Positions 10,939 to 22,500 of a DNA stretch of 64,000 bases are shown here, piece by piece. The position numbers and the translations under genes are program-made. Within the stretch, counting starts at the first letter, position 1. Each line of letters opens with the position of its first letter. The DNA comes from Dioscorea cayenensis subsp. rotundata (taxonomy: Eukaryota > Streptophyta > Magnoliopsida > Dioscoreales > Dioscoreaceae). The notes beneath the pieces are model-generated. The model was not told the origin of the DNA. It did not search any database and saw nothing but the letters and a program-made list of their open reading frames with translations. The stretch is taken from positions 2,170,001 to 2,234,000 of the forward strand of contig NC_052483.1 of the NCBI RefSeq assembly GCF_009730915.1, read 5' to 3'.

Positions 10939-13900
10939 ATGAAAAATGATGAAAAATTACACTCCAAGTCCTATCCAAAGCTCCACAGCTTCTTCTTCTC
11001 CACCGCTTCCGTTCAAATGTGCGCTTTCAAAACCCTAAGCGTTTCTCCTCCCAATTTCCCCATCCGATTCTCATCGTTTCCTCTTGGTCTATGCTTCAAT
11101 GGGCGACAGCTCTCCACCCTTGCCGCCGCTGCTGCTGTTGCCACTGATGACTCCAGTGACACCGTCGAGCAGCTGCTCACCGACACCAACGGCATCGAGC
11201 GACTCATGAAGATGGATCGCCGGAGGTTTCCTGAATCTAATCGTTGGTTCCCGTATCTTGACGTCTTTAGAGTGGGATCGATGGCTCTGAGGAGCGGGGA
11301 GGTTATCCAGGCGCTGGACCCGTACATTCAAGACGCTCGGAAGGAGAGGATGCGGCAGGCCGTTGTCGGAAGGAGCTACTCCGTCTGTCTCGTCGTCGAA
11401 GGCCTCTCTGACTTCGGCAACGTCTCCGCCGCGTTCCGTTCCGCCGATGCACTTGGAATCCAGTCCGTCCATGTTATTTCCCCGGATAGCAGGAAAAGGT
11501 GCAGCTTGATGTTAGGTGATATAAAAATCTCTCCTTTTTTCGTAGAAGTATGTGTATATGTGGTGTTTGATTGTTTGCTGCTTAAAAGTTGGTGTTTTGG
11601 TTGGCTAGGTATAAGGACAATAGGCATGTGAGCATGGGTGCTGAGAAATGGCTTGACATTGAGCTCTGGAAGTCACCTGTGGAGTGCTTTCAGGCACTGA
11701 GATCACGAGGTTATCGAATTGCAACAACACATTTAGGAAACAATGCGGTAATGGCTTCAGTGTCACTCTTGGCGAACAATGATTATTGATAATTTTCTCT
11801 CTACACTGGCATTAGTTTCTTTGCATACTGAGTTGCTGTGAAGTTTTAATACTTGCTTCATTTTGAAGTCGTTGTTATGGACCTTATGATTAAGCTTTGT
11901 GTTTTTCTCATGGAGTTGTATGGGATTTGTAGGTTTCTGCATATGAGTTGGATTGGTCTTGCCCAACGGCTATAGTTGTTGGGAATGAACATATGTGAGT
12001 ACCTGTAATTGCTTATGCTTTGTTTTCTTCATTTTGGTTTTACAAGTAATGTTTTCTGTCATTGTCCCTGAACATATTCTCCCTTGATAACAGACTCATT
12101 CTTGATACATTAGTAATTTTCTACCCTACAGATGCCTGATTGAACTCTATTCCTCAATTTCAGTGAGATCTGTAATGATACATAACTGTTCTCCCATTTT
12201 TGCAATGATAAGTAAAAATTGTAAAGAGGGATGATCTGTTGATGGTGGTTTGCACTTGCTCTTTGCCAAGTTTTTGTTTGTGATGCACTATGTCTTGTTG
12301 TGCTCAAGAATCAATTTATAGATCATTCTGTAATAATCCATCATTTGGTTTATGTGGAAAGCTATGGGGCTTGTGAGGGAGAAAGAACAAATTTTTGAAG
12401 TGGTTTTAAGCAAAAAGCAAGTTAGAGGCAATTTGGGAGTTTCTTATTTTATATTTGCTTTTAAACATCTCTTAACTAGAGATTTAACCTGAGGTCCATA
12501 GTTTTCAAAGGCGTAAGGTTCATTTAGATGCAAGGGGTCTTGGGGCCTAGGGTGCAAGGCCTAGGGCGTGCGCCCTAAGAAACACTAAATGTACTAATTA
12601 AAAATTGAAAAAAATAGCTTTCATGTTATATATTTTAAATTTTTAGAATGTCCTAAAGATTAATATCACAGAAAATATACAAACATACATAATAACATAC
12701 AAATAATTTTTCAAATGTTCAATACATAATGCAATAACATGACATAATGCATGCATCGAGTCCTAAGTCCTAATTCGAATAATAAATCTAGTGACTATTA
12801 TCAAAATCATCAAGCCCATCATCATTATCATCACCACCAACATCATCAATTATCTCTTCAAATTTATCACTCTTCATCTAAATAATCATCTCCGAAATTT
12901 TCTTCATCATCATCATCTCTAAGAATCAAGCGGGTTCTCAAACTAACATATGCCGTATCTTTCCCTTTTTGATGGCCTCAAATTGAAGTGTTCAACTTTG
13001 TGTGATACTTGCTATGCTTGCCTTAATTTTAACTGGATTTTGATTGCATGTCTTAGTTTTACGTAGGTTTCTTTTATTTTCAATCATTAAGATGTGTGGA
13101 CAAGATTAAAAGTCAAAGTAAAAGTAAAAAAATGTAACAAAATTGGTAGATGTTATGGAGGCGCGCCTAAGCCCTCAATTGGCGCCTAGGCGTGAGGCGC
13201 GCCTTCTTAACACCGCCTGCCTGACATGCATAAAAGCCGCACACCTTTGAGCCTTGTGTGCCTTGCGCCTTAGGCGCGCCTCGACAACTATGCTGAGGTC
13301 TTAGGCTAATTTTTAATGTTTATGGTGGTATACAAACAATGACAAGCTTTTGGAGGTTATACATATAATTAGACCTTTTCACAGGATATACAAACGGCCA
13401 TGTGATCTCTGTTTACCTATCTGATCCATCAATTGTGATTTGTGTGACCTATGAAGTTGAATGTGCGACTTATGTTGACCATATTTTGTTTTTGATGCAC
13501 TATGTTCTGTTGCATTCAAGTGTCTGTAGTAGTCCTTTCTTTGATATTTGTTACTTGATCCTGGTGATGCCAAATTTCAGGGGTATCAGTGATGAGGCTT
13601 TGCAGTTGTCTGATTTGCACTGCTGTATTCCTATGAATGGCATGGTTGATTCCTTCAATGTTTCAGTTGCAGCAGGGATCCTCATGCATCATGCTGTATG
13701 TGATAGAGTTTCTCGACTGGTAATGCCACTCCATTACTTGCCTGCGATGTTTAGTTATCAAATGTGGCAAGAGTTTACACCATGAATTAACTTTTTTTTT
13801 ATAATTTCATAAAAAATAATACTGAATGATGTACATTATCTACAGTTCTCTTGCTTGAATGAAATTTGTTTCTTTGGAAGGGAAAAGAAATGAGTTTGTG

Positions 13901-14054
13901 ATAGTTTTGCTTATAAATCATTGTGCAGGGTCGGCATGGTGATTTGACACAAGAAGAAAGCCAGATTCTGCTCGCTGAATTTTTCTTGCGTCACAGGGAA
14001 AGCACTCTAAGCATTGTCCATGAATACGCGAAGCGGAAGATAGAAAGCATCTAA
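10939..14054 (+). CDS. SpoU/TrmH-family RNA 2'-O-ribose methyltransferase
   Basis: Five exons join in frame: 10939-11498, 11609-11747, 11933-11994, 13581-13719 and 13929-14054, giving about 341 residues. The N-terminus is Ser/Phe/Arg-rich and looks like an organelle transit peptide. The SpoU domain follows. Near residues 150-175 is the N-terminal motif with GNVSAAFRSADALG (the N-x3-R element). Later come the TAIVVGNEHMG strand/loop and the C-terminal IPMNGMVDSFNVSVAAGIL motif that forms the trefoil-knot SAM site. The family methylates ribose 2'-OH in tRNA or rRNA using SAM; the substrate here is unknown. The ATG at 10939 is the first in frame. Intron 3 carries a hAT-type element. The gene is intact, unlike its stub beside copy B. 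Confidence 0.93.
12497..13292. mobile_element. hAT-type nonautonomous element (MITE) in SpoU intron 3
   Basis: It is flanked by a perfect 8-bp target duplication CTGAGGTC (12489-12496 and 13293-13300), the hAT signature. The terminal inverted repeats are CATAGTTTTCAAAGGCG on the left and CATAGTTGTCGAGGCGCGCC on the right, read inward. Subterminal DNA is rich in GGCGC/GGCCTAGG blocks, while the centre is AT-rich with a CATCAT tract near 12820-12920. There is no open frame for a transposase, so it would depend on a partner in trans. Confidence 0.9.
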
Positions 14055-14546
14055 GCAAACTTTGACATTATCAATTATGTCAATACTGATAATTAACTCA
14101 GACAGGTATTTACAATCAATCTCAAACCATTTAACATAAAATGCTTATCTATTCCTTCGTCTCTTGACACGCTTCTCAAACTTTTCTAGGGAAATTGGAA
14201 ATGCTGATTGTGTGGCCGAACAAAATTAAGGGCCATTCTACAAATTTCGGCTTTGTATTTATGTCAAATTATTGGATCATAGATTTAGATTGTACTCTTT
14301 GTTGTTTTATGCCAAACACCAAATTTTCAATGAATTATTAAGATTAAATTCTCAGATTGCAACAATTGTTCATGTTCTTTATCCTCTTGGAAACAGTTTC
14401 CCGTAACTTACATTACTGTCACTACTCTACAAAGAGCACTGAGTAATGGTCTTTGTTTGCATGAAAAATGATGCCAAGATGCAAACTTTTTCCCCAAATG
14501 GATCCATTTCCATGCAACCAAGAAACCTAGTTATCAAATCCTCCAA

Positions 14547-16228
14547 ATGAACCAAACCCTTTCCCAAATCATCACCACCAACACCTCCATGACCTCTTCT
14601 TCATTGCAAGATCTCATAGATGTGTCCATCTCCATGTTTGGTCCTTCCCACCTTCTTCTACTACTCACACACAATTCCAACACTTCATTGGCACCACCCT
14701 TTGCAACACTGTTATCAAATCCTACACTCATTCTGGCAAACATCTTCATTCAATCCTTGTCTACACACAAATGCCGAAAATTGGAGTCCTACCCGACCTC
14801 TTCACGTTCCCTCCGCTTATCAAATCTGTTGCTCAATTGAATCTCAAACACCTTGGCTTGTCCATTCATGGCTGTACTGTAAAGTTTGGTGCTTGTCATG
14901 ATGTATTCACCAACACTGCTATTGTTCATATGTATGCTATTCTTGCTTGCATTAGTGATGCATGCCAAGTATTTGATGGAATGCCAGAGAGGAACTCGGT
15001 TACTTGGAATGCGATGATTACAGGCTTTGTGCATAGTAGGAGATTTAAGGAAGCACATGAGTTATTCAATGAGATGAAGAGATCGGGTGTAGAAATGGGA
15101 GAGGTCACAATGGTCAACGCACTTTCAGCTTGTGCGCACTTGGGTGCTTTGAGTCAAGGAGTATGGATTCATAACTATATTAAGCATCAAGGTTTGAGGG
15201 TTAATGTGTTTGTAGGTACCACATTGATTGATATGTACATGAAGTGCGGTGTGGTGGACAAGGCTGTTGAGGTTTTCAGGACGATGAGCTTGAAGAATGT
15301 ATACACCTGGAATGCGTTGATATCCGGGTTTGCCATGAATGGAAAAGGAGAAGCTGCTTTGGAAGCTTTTGACATGATGATTAGAGGGGAAATAACTAAG
15401 CCGGATGATGTAACTTTGTTAGGTGTTCTATGTGCTTGTTGTCACCAAGGGCTTGTTGACATCGGTCGCATGCTCTTCATCGACATGGAGAGGAAGTTTG
15501 GTGTGCAGCGGAGAATTGAGCACTATGGTTGCATGGTGGATCTTCTTGGAAGAGCGGGTTTCCTAGAAGAGGCTCATGAACTTATAAAAACACTGCCAAT
15601 GAAAGCTGATGCTGTCATATGGAGGACACTGCTAGCTGCTTGTAGGCTTCATGGAGACACACAATTGGGCAAGCTTGTGATTGAAAACCTTCTTCAATTG
15701 GAGCCTGAGAATGCGGAGAACTATGTATTGCTTACGAACATGTTAGTTCGTGAGCAAAGGTGGAATGAAGTCGGAAAGGTGAGGGCGATGTTGAACCAGA
15801 GAAGAATAAAAAAAGTGCCTGGATGCAGTTCAATTGAGATTGACAATGTGGTGTACGAGTTTGTGGCTGCAAGCCGATTTGAGAAGGAAACAATGGATGA
15901 GATCTATAAGATGTTAGAGGAAGTGGGAATGAAGTTGAAGGTTGCTGGTTATGTTGCAGATACTGAGTTGGTTTCCTATGACCTTGTGGAAGAGGAAAAG
16001 GAAGAAACTTTGATGCACCACAGTGAGAAGCTTGCTCTGGCTTTCGGAATGCTAAGAACTCAACAAAATTGCACTATAAGGATAGTGAAGAACCTGAGAG
16101 TTTGCAAGGATTGTCACTCTTTTCTGAAGCTTGTTTCAAAGGTTTACAAGAGAGAAATTGTGGTTAGAGATAGAAACCGGTTTCACCATTTTGGAGGGGG
16201 AGTTTGTTCTTGCAGGGATTATTGGTGA
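14547..16228 (+). CDS. PPR protein, PLS class with DYW domain (5' frameshift)
   Basis: A single-exon gene of the pentatricopeptide-repeat family. Plant PLS/DYW members bind organelle transcripts and direct C-to-U editing in plastids or mitochondria. The frame open to 16228 holds several PPR units (for example VTWNAMITGFVHSRRFKEA and FVGTTLIDMYMKCGVVDKA), then E-type motifs and a full DYW deaminase domain. Counting from Met 14771, HSE lies near residue 417, CKDC near 445-448, and the protein ends in CSCRDYW. The frame is open and PPR-like upstream to about 14690 (GTTLCNTVIKSYTHSG) but has no ATG. A start at 14547 in another frame gives a plausible N-terminus. A one-base loss between about 14620 and 14700 would join them. 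A start at 14771 would cut a repeat in half, so a frameshift or consensus error is more likely. Confidence 0.9.
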
Positions 16229-16806
16229 CATTGCTAAGAAAGTTCAACCCATGGAAAGAGAGCATTCCAAGTGATGGAAAGGAAGCAAACGCTTTCAAAG
16301 GAGACACTGACATTCAGTTTGCATTCAGAAAAACTTCATTGATGATCATTGGCCATGGATTCACCGACTCAGCTATTGTCCATTGTAAACCTGGTGGATG
16401 AGATTGCCATGGCCGACCCCACCAGGAGATTGGGAATGTTAATACCGGCCAACATGGCTGATGCCACAGCCAATCTTCTCGGTTCCACCTCTTGTTATAT
16501 ATAGAAAGTTCGAGTAGGACAGATTTGGAAAGCACATGGATAAAATTGAGAACTATCTGATTTTGTCGGTGCCCCACATTCAGGTGATGTTTACGCTTGA
16601 ATTCCAATGTTTGCATGTTATTGTTATGAATATTCTTTCTTTAGTCAAATAAATTCCTTCACTGTGCTTTGCTTCAAAATTGAAATCTAGTTATATGTGG
16701 GAAACTAGTGGCTCAAATTAGAACTAACAAGATAAGGTACAGAGACAGAGAGAAAGAAATAGAGAGAATTTTTCTGGCTCTCTAGCAATTGAAAGGTTAG
16801 GAAAAT

Positions 16807-17569
16807 ATGTTGACATTATCAAGGATGATCATTATCCCTGATCCAAAGATCAAACCCCACCTTCAATCAAAGAGAAATGGCAAACACGGTGGAGCTCTAT
16901 GGGCAAAGAAGCCAGACTTGAATAGCAGCTCTCATGCTGAAGAACCCACCTTCATTAGGCTTGGGGTCCCAAATGTCTTCCTTGCAAGAGCTGCTATTGC
17001 TGTCTTTAGCCTTGGATTTCTTGATGCAGGGTAAGCCTTAAGACCATTATCTCCTTTGTTCTTTCTTTATTATACTTATTACGCTGTCGGATTTGTTTTC
17101 CTTTGATTGTCTGAATTATGTCGTCTAAACATCTTGGCCTTTCTTTCAAGCAAAGGTCAACAACCTGAGAAATAAATTTCATATACATATAGTTCAGAAC
17201 TGCTATTATGTTCAGAGTGATAAATTTATTCACTGCAATTATGATATTGTATGAACATAGAGGACCACAGTGTCTCTTTCAGTTATCTTTGATTTGATCC
17301 CTTTGCAAAATGTGAAACATAACTTTCAAGTGGTTTTCTCCATTCCTTTCATCAATGCATAACAGATATGTATTGAGTCATTTTCATCACACTAATATAT
17401 TATCTGTTACACGGTTCTGTAATTGTTCAGGTACAGCGGAGATTGGTCTCGGATAGGAGCAATTTCGAAAGAAACTGAGGATCTGTTGAAATTTGCAGCT
17501 TATTTGGTTGTGCCATTGTGTCTTTTACTAATATTTTCAATCTCCGACAAGGACAAGTATTCTCAATGA
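16807..17569 (+). CDS. Small conserved plant protein with a C-terminal membrane segment
   Basis: Two exons (16807-17030 and 17431-17569) join in frame (GGG split 2+1) to give 120 residues. The N-terminus is basic and lacks acidic residues at first (LTLSRMIIIPDPKIKPHLQS), consistent with a plastid transit peptide. Around residues 52-85 is a conserved-looking block, RLGVPNVFLARAAIAVFSLG, followed by FLDAGYSGDWSRIG. A hydrophobic segment near residues 100-113 (AAYLVVPLCLLLIFSI) looks like a membrane helix. I recognise the block from uncharacterised plant proteins but know no function. It lies about 580 bp downstream of the PPR gene on the same strand with its own spacing. Confidence 0.75.
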
Positions 17570-19401
17570 ACTCCCTACTGTTTTATTGGTCAGATATTGC
17601 ATTTATTACCGATACTATTCTTTATATGATCAACCTCGAAAACCCATAACTTGACACGAAAATACGGAGTTTGAGAAGCATATTATTCTGCTGGTCCTTG
17701 CAAAGACATTATTTGAATAAATTTCTTGAAATGCATGTGTCAGTTAAGTTCACAGGAACAAAAAAACTTGTTAATTCTGCAGCAAAGAAAGGGTACAAAT
17801 TCTGCATCATGGAGAAGGACACTAATTGTGATGTACTTAAATAAGACATGTTCTCATTCTTTGCTCATTGTTCTCATTACCTTTTTTTTTTCTAATTAAG
17901 TATAATTGATCAGTAAAATGACTGTGGAAAAAAGCATCCAAGGAATTCAGTTCCTGTTGAAACTTTTTTTTCTGCTGACATTGAGACATTGATCTCGTTT
18001 GTATTTATCATAACAACAACAAACATGTGTGATGTGCCTAACTTTTTTTGAACTGATTGAAATTTACTGCAATTGATTTAGAGATAAATTTGAAGAAACT
18101 AATGATGTATATTTTGTGAGATAAAATGTCATTAGGACTGTGCTTGCTGTCCTTCCAAGGTACCCTTTTGACTTGAGTGCCCCTTCTTATTCACTAATCT
18201 GTGGTTGGTGTCAATGTCTAAATAAAGTTTGATGAGATTCAAGATTGAAGGCAGACAACAGTGTTTTTTATATGCATTATTTGCAAAGATTCTAAGAATT
18301 GGGATAAATAGGAGTCATTTTGATTAGAAACAGGTTTGGCAACAAGTCTTTATCTCAAAATTATGATATTTATATTAAAATTTACAAAGAGATGTGATTC
18401 TAAAATGACCTTCAAGAAAAGTTATAGAAAATTCAAAATTTTATTGGTGCTGAATCCACGTTGAACACGTGCGAGCGTTCATTTTTTCTTGAGGGAAAAT
18501 GATCTGACGTTTTTTGACTTATGAGAGTGTTCATTTCTTGAGGAAAAATGATCTGACTTTTTTAACTTATGAGAGTATTCATTTCTTGAGAGAAAATGAT
18601 CTCTGATTTTTTTATGTTCATTTATCTTTTAAATGGAGAAAGTGACAACTTCTTTTTATTTTTAAGCACTTTTTTTCACTAAAGTAGAAGAAAAGTAATC
18701 ATTTCTTTTTCATGTTCAAAAAAATTTTTTAAACTCACGTGAAATTCGCTTTAACATCTAAATTTTTTTCAATTCTATTATCACAAATAAACATCCAAAA
18801 TACTAGAAATGATATCACTACTCTCAACTTCAGCAAAATGGCACTTCCCTCCCTTCTCCGAGTTTCAACTCACTCCCCCAAAAATGAACTCCCTTGTAAC
18901 ATGTCATAGTAAACAGAATATTTGTCAATAATTAAATAAAAAAGGAAGATGCTTCTGCTTCGGAAACAGCACAAGGATGATCACAAAAATGATATGAACG
19001 GTTGTAAACTAAACACTAGTCTCATGCACCACGTGGGTGCATGACGTGGCATCTCGCTTTAACAACACTCCTCCCTCTATCTATCTATGATGTATGTATA
19101 CAGAGAAAGAGAAACAGGGCTCTCTGAGCCTCTCTCTCTCTCAAGTCTCATCCATAGCCAAAGAGGAGCCCTCAATCAATGACCTCCTCTGTTCTTTTCT
19201 CTATAGACAGACCCTCCATTACTTCCTCCTCTTTATATATATATATATATATATATATAACACAATGAACCTTATTGATATATAGAAAGAGAGAGTAAGT
19301 GAGAGACTCCATTCAGTTCCTATGATCCTCAGAGAGATATATAGAAGCCAATGAGCTTCTCTGTGATATCTAGAGAGAAAGAAAAAGAGAAAGAGCTCAT
19401 G

Positions 19402-19433
<32 letters not shown>

Positions 19434-19479
19434 CTCTTCTCTTAGAAACAGAGAAAAACAGAGCACAATGAGCTTCTCT

Positions 19480-19515
<36 letters not shown>

Positions 19516-19582
19516 AAGAGCCTATAGTGATCATTATCATTATCACTGATATATATATAAAGAAAGAGAGAAAGAGAGAGCA
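17570..19582. other. Intergenic region; CNGC2 upstream with microsatellites
   Basis: I see no gene here. A tandem repeat of about 52 bp occurs nearly three times at 18470-18615 (unit contains TTCATTTCTTGAGNGAAAATGATCTGA). The last 500 bases before the CNGC2 ATG are an alternation of GA/CT-rich runs and (TA)n tracts (19227-19258, 19406-19432, 19486-19515). They also hold several near-copies of CAATGAGCTTCTCT upstream of the CNGC2 start context GCAATGAGCTCGTC. Transcription probably starts in this interval. Confidence 0.5.
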
Positions 19583-22500
19583 ATGAGCTCGTCGGGCATG
19601 GCGCTTCTTGGAGATATCCAACTCTCAACTCCGAGCTTCACCCGCCACCACACTCCACCGCCTTCAACCCGGCGTTCCGACCAACCCGACCACGGCGCTC
19701 CAACCGAGTGTTACGCTTGCACCCAAGCAGGCGCCCCTGTCTTCCACTCCACCAGTTGCGACCACGCCAACCCACCGGAATGGGCCGCCAACGCCGGCTC
19801 CTCCCTCATCCCCATCCAACCCGGTTCAACCCCGCCCGGTTCAACCAAACCACTCGCCTGGCTCTTCGGCCCGGTTCTCGATCCTCGCGAACCCCACGTT
19901 CATCGCCTGAACCGGGTTTTTCTTCTGGCCCGAGCCGTGGCTCTCGCCGTCGACCCGCTCTTCTTCTACACCGTCTCCGTCGGCCTCTCCGCCGAGCCGT
20001 GCGTGAGCTTGGACGCCGAGCTCGCCGTCGCGCTCATAGCCGTGCGCACGTGCGTCGACGTGGTGCATTTGTGGCACGTGTGGTTCCAGTTGAAGATGGC
20101 CTACGTGTCACGAGAGTCTCTGGTCATTGGTTGTGGTAAGCTGGTGTGGGACCCACGTTTGATTGCCCAGCACTATGCCAGGTCAGCCACGGGCTTTTGG
20201 TTGGACGTCTTCGTCATCCTACCCATCCCACAGGTGATCCTCAATTTTATTATTTATTATTTATTGGAATTATTTCCACATATAATTTTGTATTATTAAA
20301 ACTCATTATTTAGTGTCAACCATCGAATTGCCCAATAATATGATAATAAAAAATAAAAATAAAAAATAATTATTTAAATTCTTCTATGGATAACACTGTT
20401 TTGATACTGTATATTTAACTATAGTACTGTTTATTAATACTGTTTATGAAGGCAAAAGACAGTACTTCGCCTTTGCATCTGTTCTTTGACAATTTTTTTA
20501 TTTTTTATTTTTTATAAAAAACTCCCTGATTCTCATTCTAAATAAAGTTTAGTAGGCCGTAGCTATTTGTGTTAAGAAAGTTATAAGAACTTTATTTATT
20601 AGGGACAAGTTGGGAATCCAAAGATGAAGTTTAGTGGAAGTTTAGTGGTACTCCTGAGTACTGACAAACTAATTAGTAAACAGTCTGACAGTTCTGATGA
20701 AGTTTTGATTTATAAATTTCTTGCTAGTCCCAAGATAGAAGGAGTACAAGATGCATGTAAAACACTAATCACCAAAAAAAACCATGCTGTTTGTACCACT
20801 GTAATTGTGTCGGCCAAAGCTGAGTTTCAACATGTTCAAGATCGGTTTGGCAGTATTTTAACTGAGCCTCGATTTAAATCGAATCTACTTTAAATTTTAT
20901 TTGTCAAGCTACAATAATTTAACTGTACAATGTATAAATTATCACAGTATATGTTATAGTAAATAAGCTATTAGTAAGCTTGAGTTGTTCAAATTTAGCT
21001 CGGCTCAATTATTTTATGAGCTCAAAAATTCAATTATTTTATGAGCTCAAAAATTCAATTATTTAGTTTAATAAATAAATTGACTCGAGCCCTTAACACA
21101 ATTACTCTCTAAGCTTTTAACTAAGCCCGGATCTAAATCGAATTTACTTTGAGTTTCATTTGTCAAGCTACAATAATTTAACTGTGGAATGTATAAATTA
21201 TCACAGTATATGTTATAGCAAATAAGCTATCGGCAAGCTTGAGTTGTTCAAGCTTGGCTCAACTCAATTATTTTAAAAGCTCAAAAATTAAGTTTAGAAA
21301 TCATTCATTTAGTTTAATAAATAAACTGACTCGAGCCCTTAACACACATGCACTCTTAAATTTTAATTAAGCCTGAATCGAATTTACTTCGAGTTACATT
21401 TGTCAAGCTACAATAATTTAACTGTGGAATATATAAATTATCACAGTATATGTTACAGTAAATAAGTCATCGGCAAGCTTGAGTAGTTCAAATTTAGCTC
21501 GTTTCAACTCAAAAATTAACTTCAGAAATTAATCGTTTAATTTAATAAACAAATTGACTCGAGCCCTTGACACATCTGCTCTCTAAGCTTTTAACGACCG
21601 CATTAGTTCAGTTCATATGTAGTGGTAGCCGTCAATGTTATAATTTTTCTCAAAATGTTGAATTCAATTTATGAATAATTTGTTTTTATTTTTTATTTGT
21701 TTTAATTTTGGGTAATGCAATGTGTTGTTACTTGTTAGATTGTATTCTGGTTGGTATTGCCTGGACTGATCAGAGACAGAGAAATCAAGCTGGTAATGTC
21801 AGTGTTGTTGCTGGCATTCCTGTTTCAGTTCATTCCAAAAGTGTATCACAGTCTATGCATGATGAGGAGGATTCAGAAGGTCACTGGTTACATCTTTGGA
21901 ACAATTTGGTGGGGCTTTGGCCTCAATCTCATTGCATACTTCATTGCCTCCCATGTAAGCAATTACATTGTCCTAATCTTTGTTGTGTTTCATGCAATGA
22001 ATCCAAAAAAAATGTGCTTTTTCAGGTAGCAGGAGGTTGCTGGTATGTTCTTGCAATCCAAAGAGTAGCTTCATGCTTCCAATTTCAATGCCAAAAGAAT
22101 GATACTTGTCATCTTTTATCTCATGCATGTTCTGATGGTTTCTGCAAAACAAATGAACTTATTTGTTCAAGCATTGCTGTGTGTTTCAATGGTGATGGAT
22201 CATTTCAGTATGGTATATATGATTGGGCTGTCCCTGTAGTTTCTAGCAGTTCACTGGCTGTTAAAATCCTTTATTCTTTGTTTTGGGGTCTTATGACTCT
22301 CAGGTATGAGTTTTTCAGAGATTTTTGAATTCATTGTAGTCAGCCATTTCATTGGTTTTAAGCTGTTATTGTTTGTATGTTGTTTAGCACTTTCGGTAAT
22401 ATTCTCGAGCCGACGAGTCATTGGCTAGAGGTGATTTTCAGTATTATCACTGTGTTAAGTGGGCTAATGCTCTTCACATTATTGATTGGTAACATTCAGG

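Noticed and set aside
11013-11472. Minus-strand open frames inside SpoU exon 1
   Set aside because: Shadows of the GC-richer coding exon; the plus frame has the SpoU motifs and splices in phase.
21708-22328. 206-codon open frame across CNGC2 exons 2-3
   Set aside because: It starts in the intron, reads exon 2 in a wrong frame and only exon 3 in the right one.
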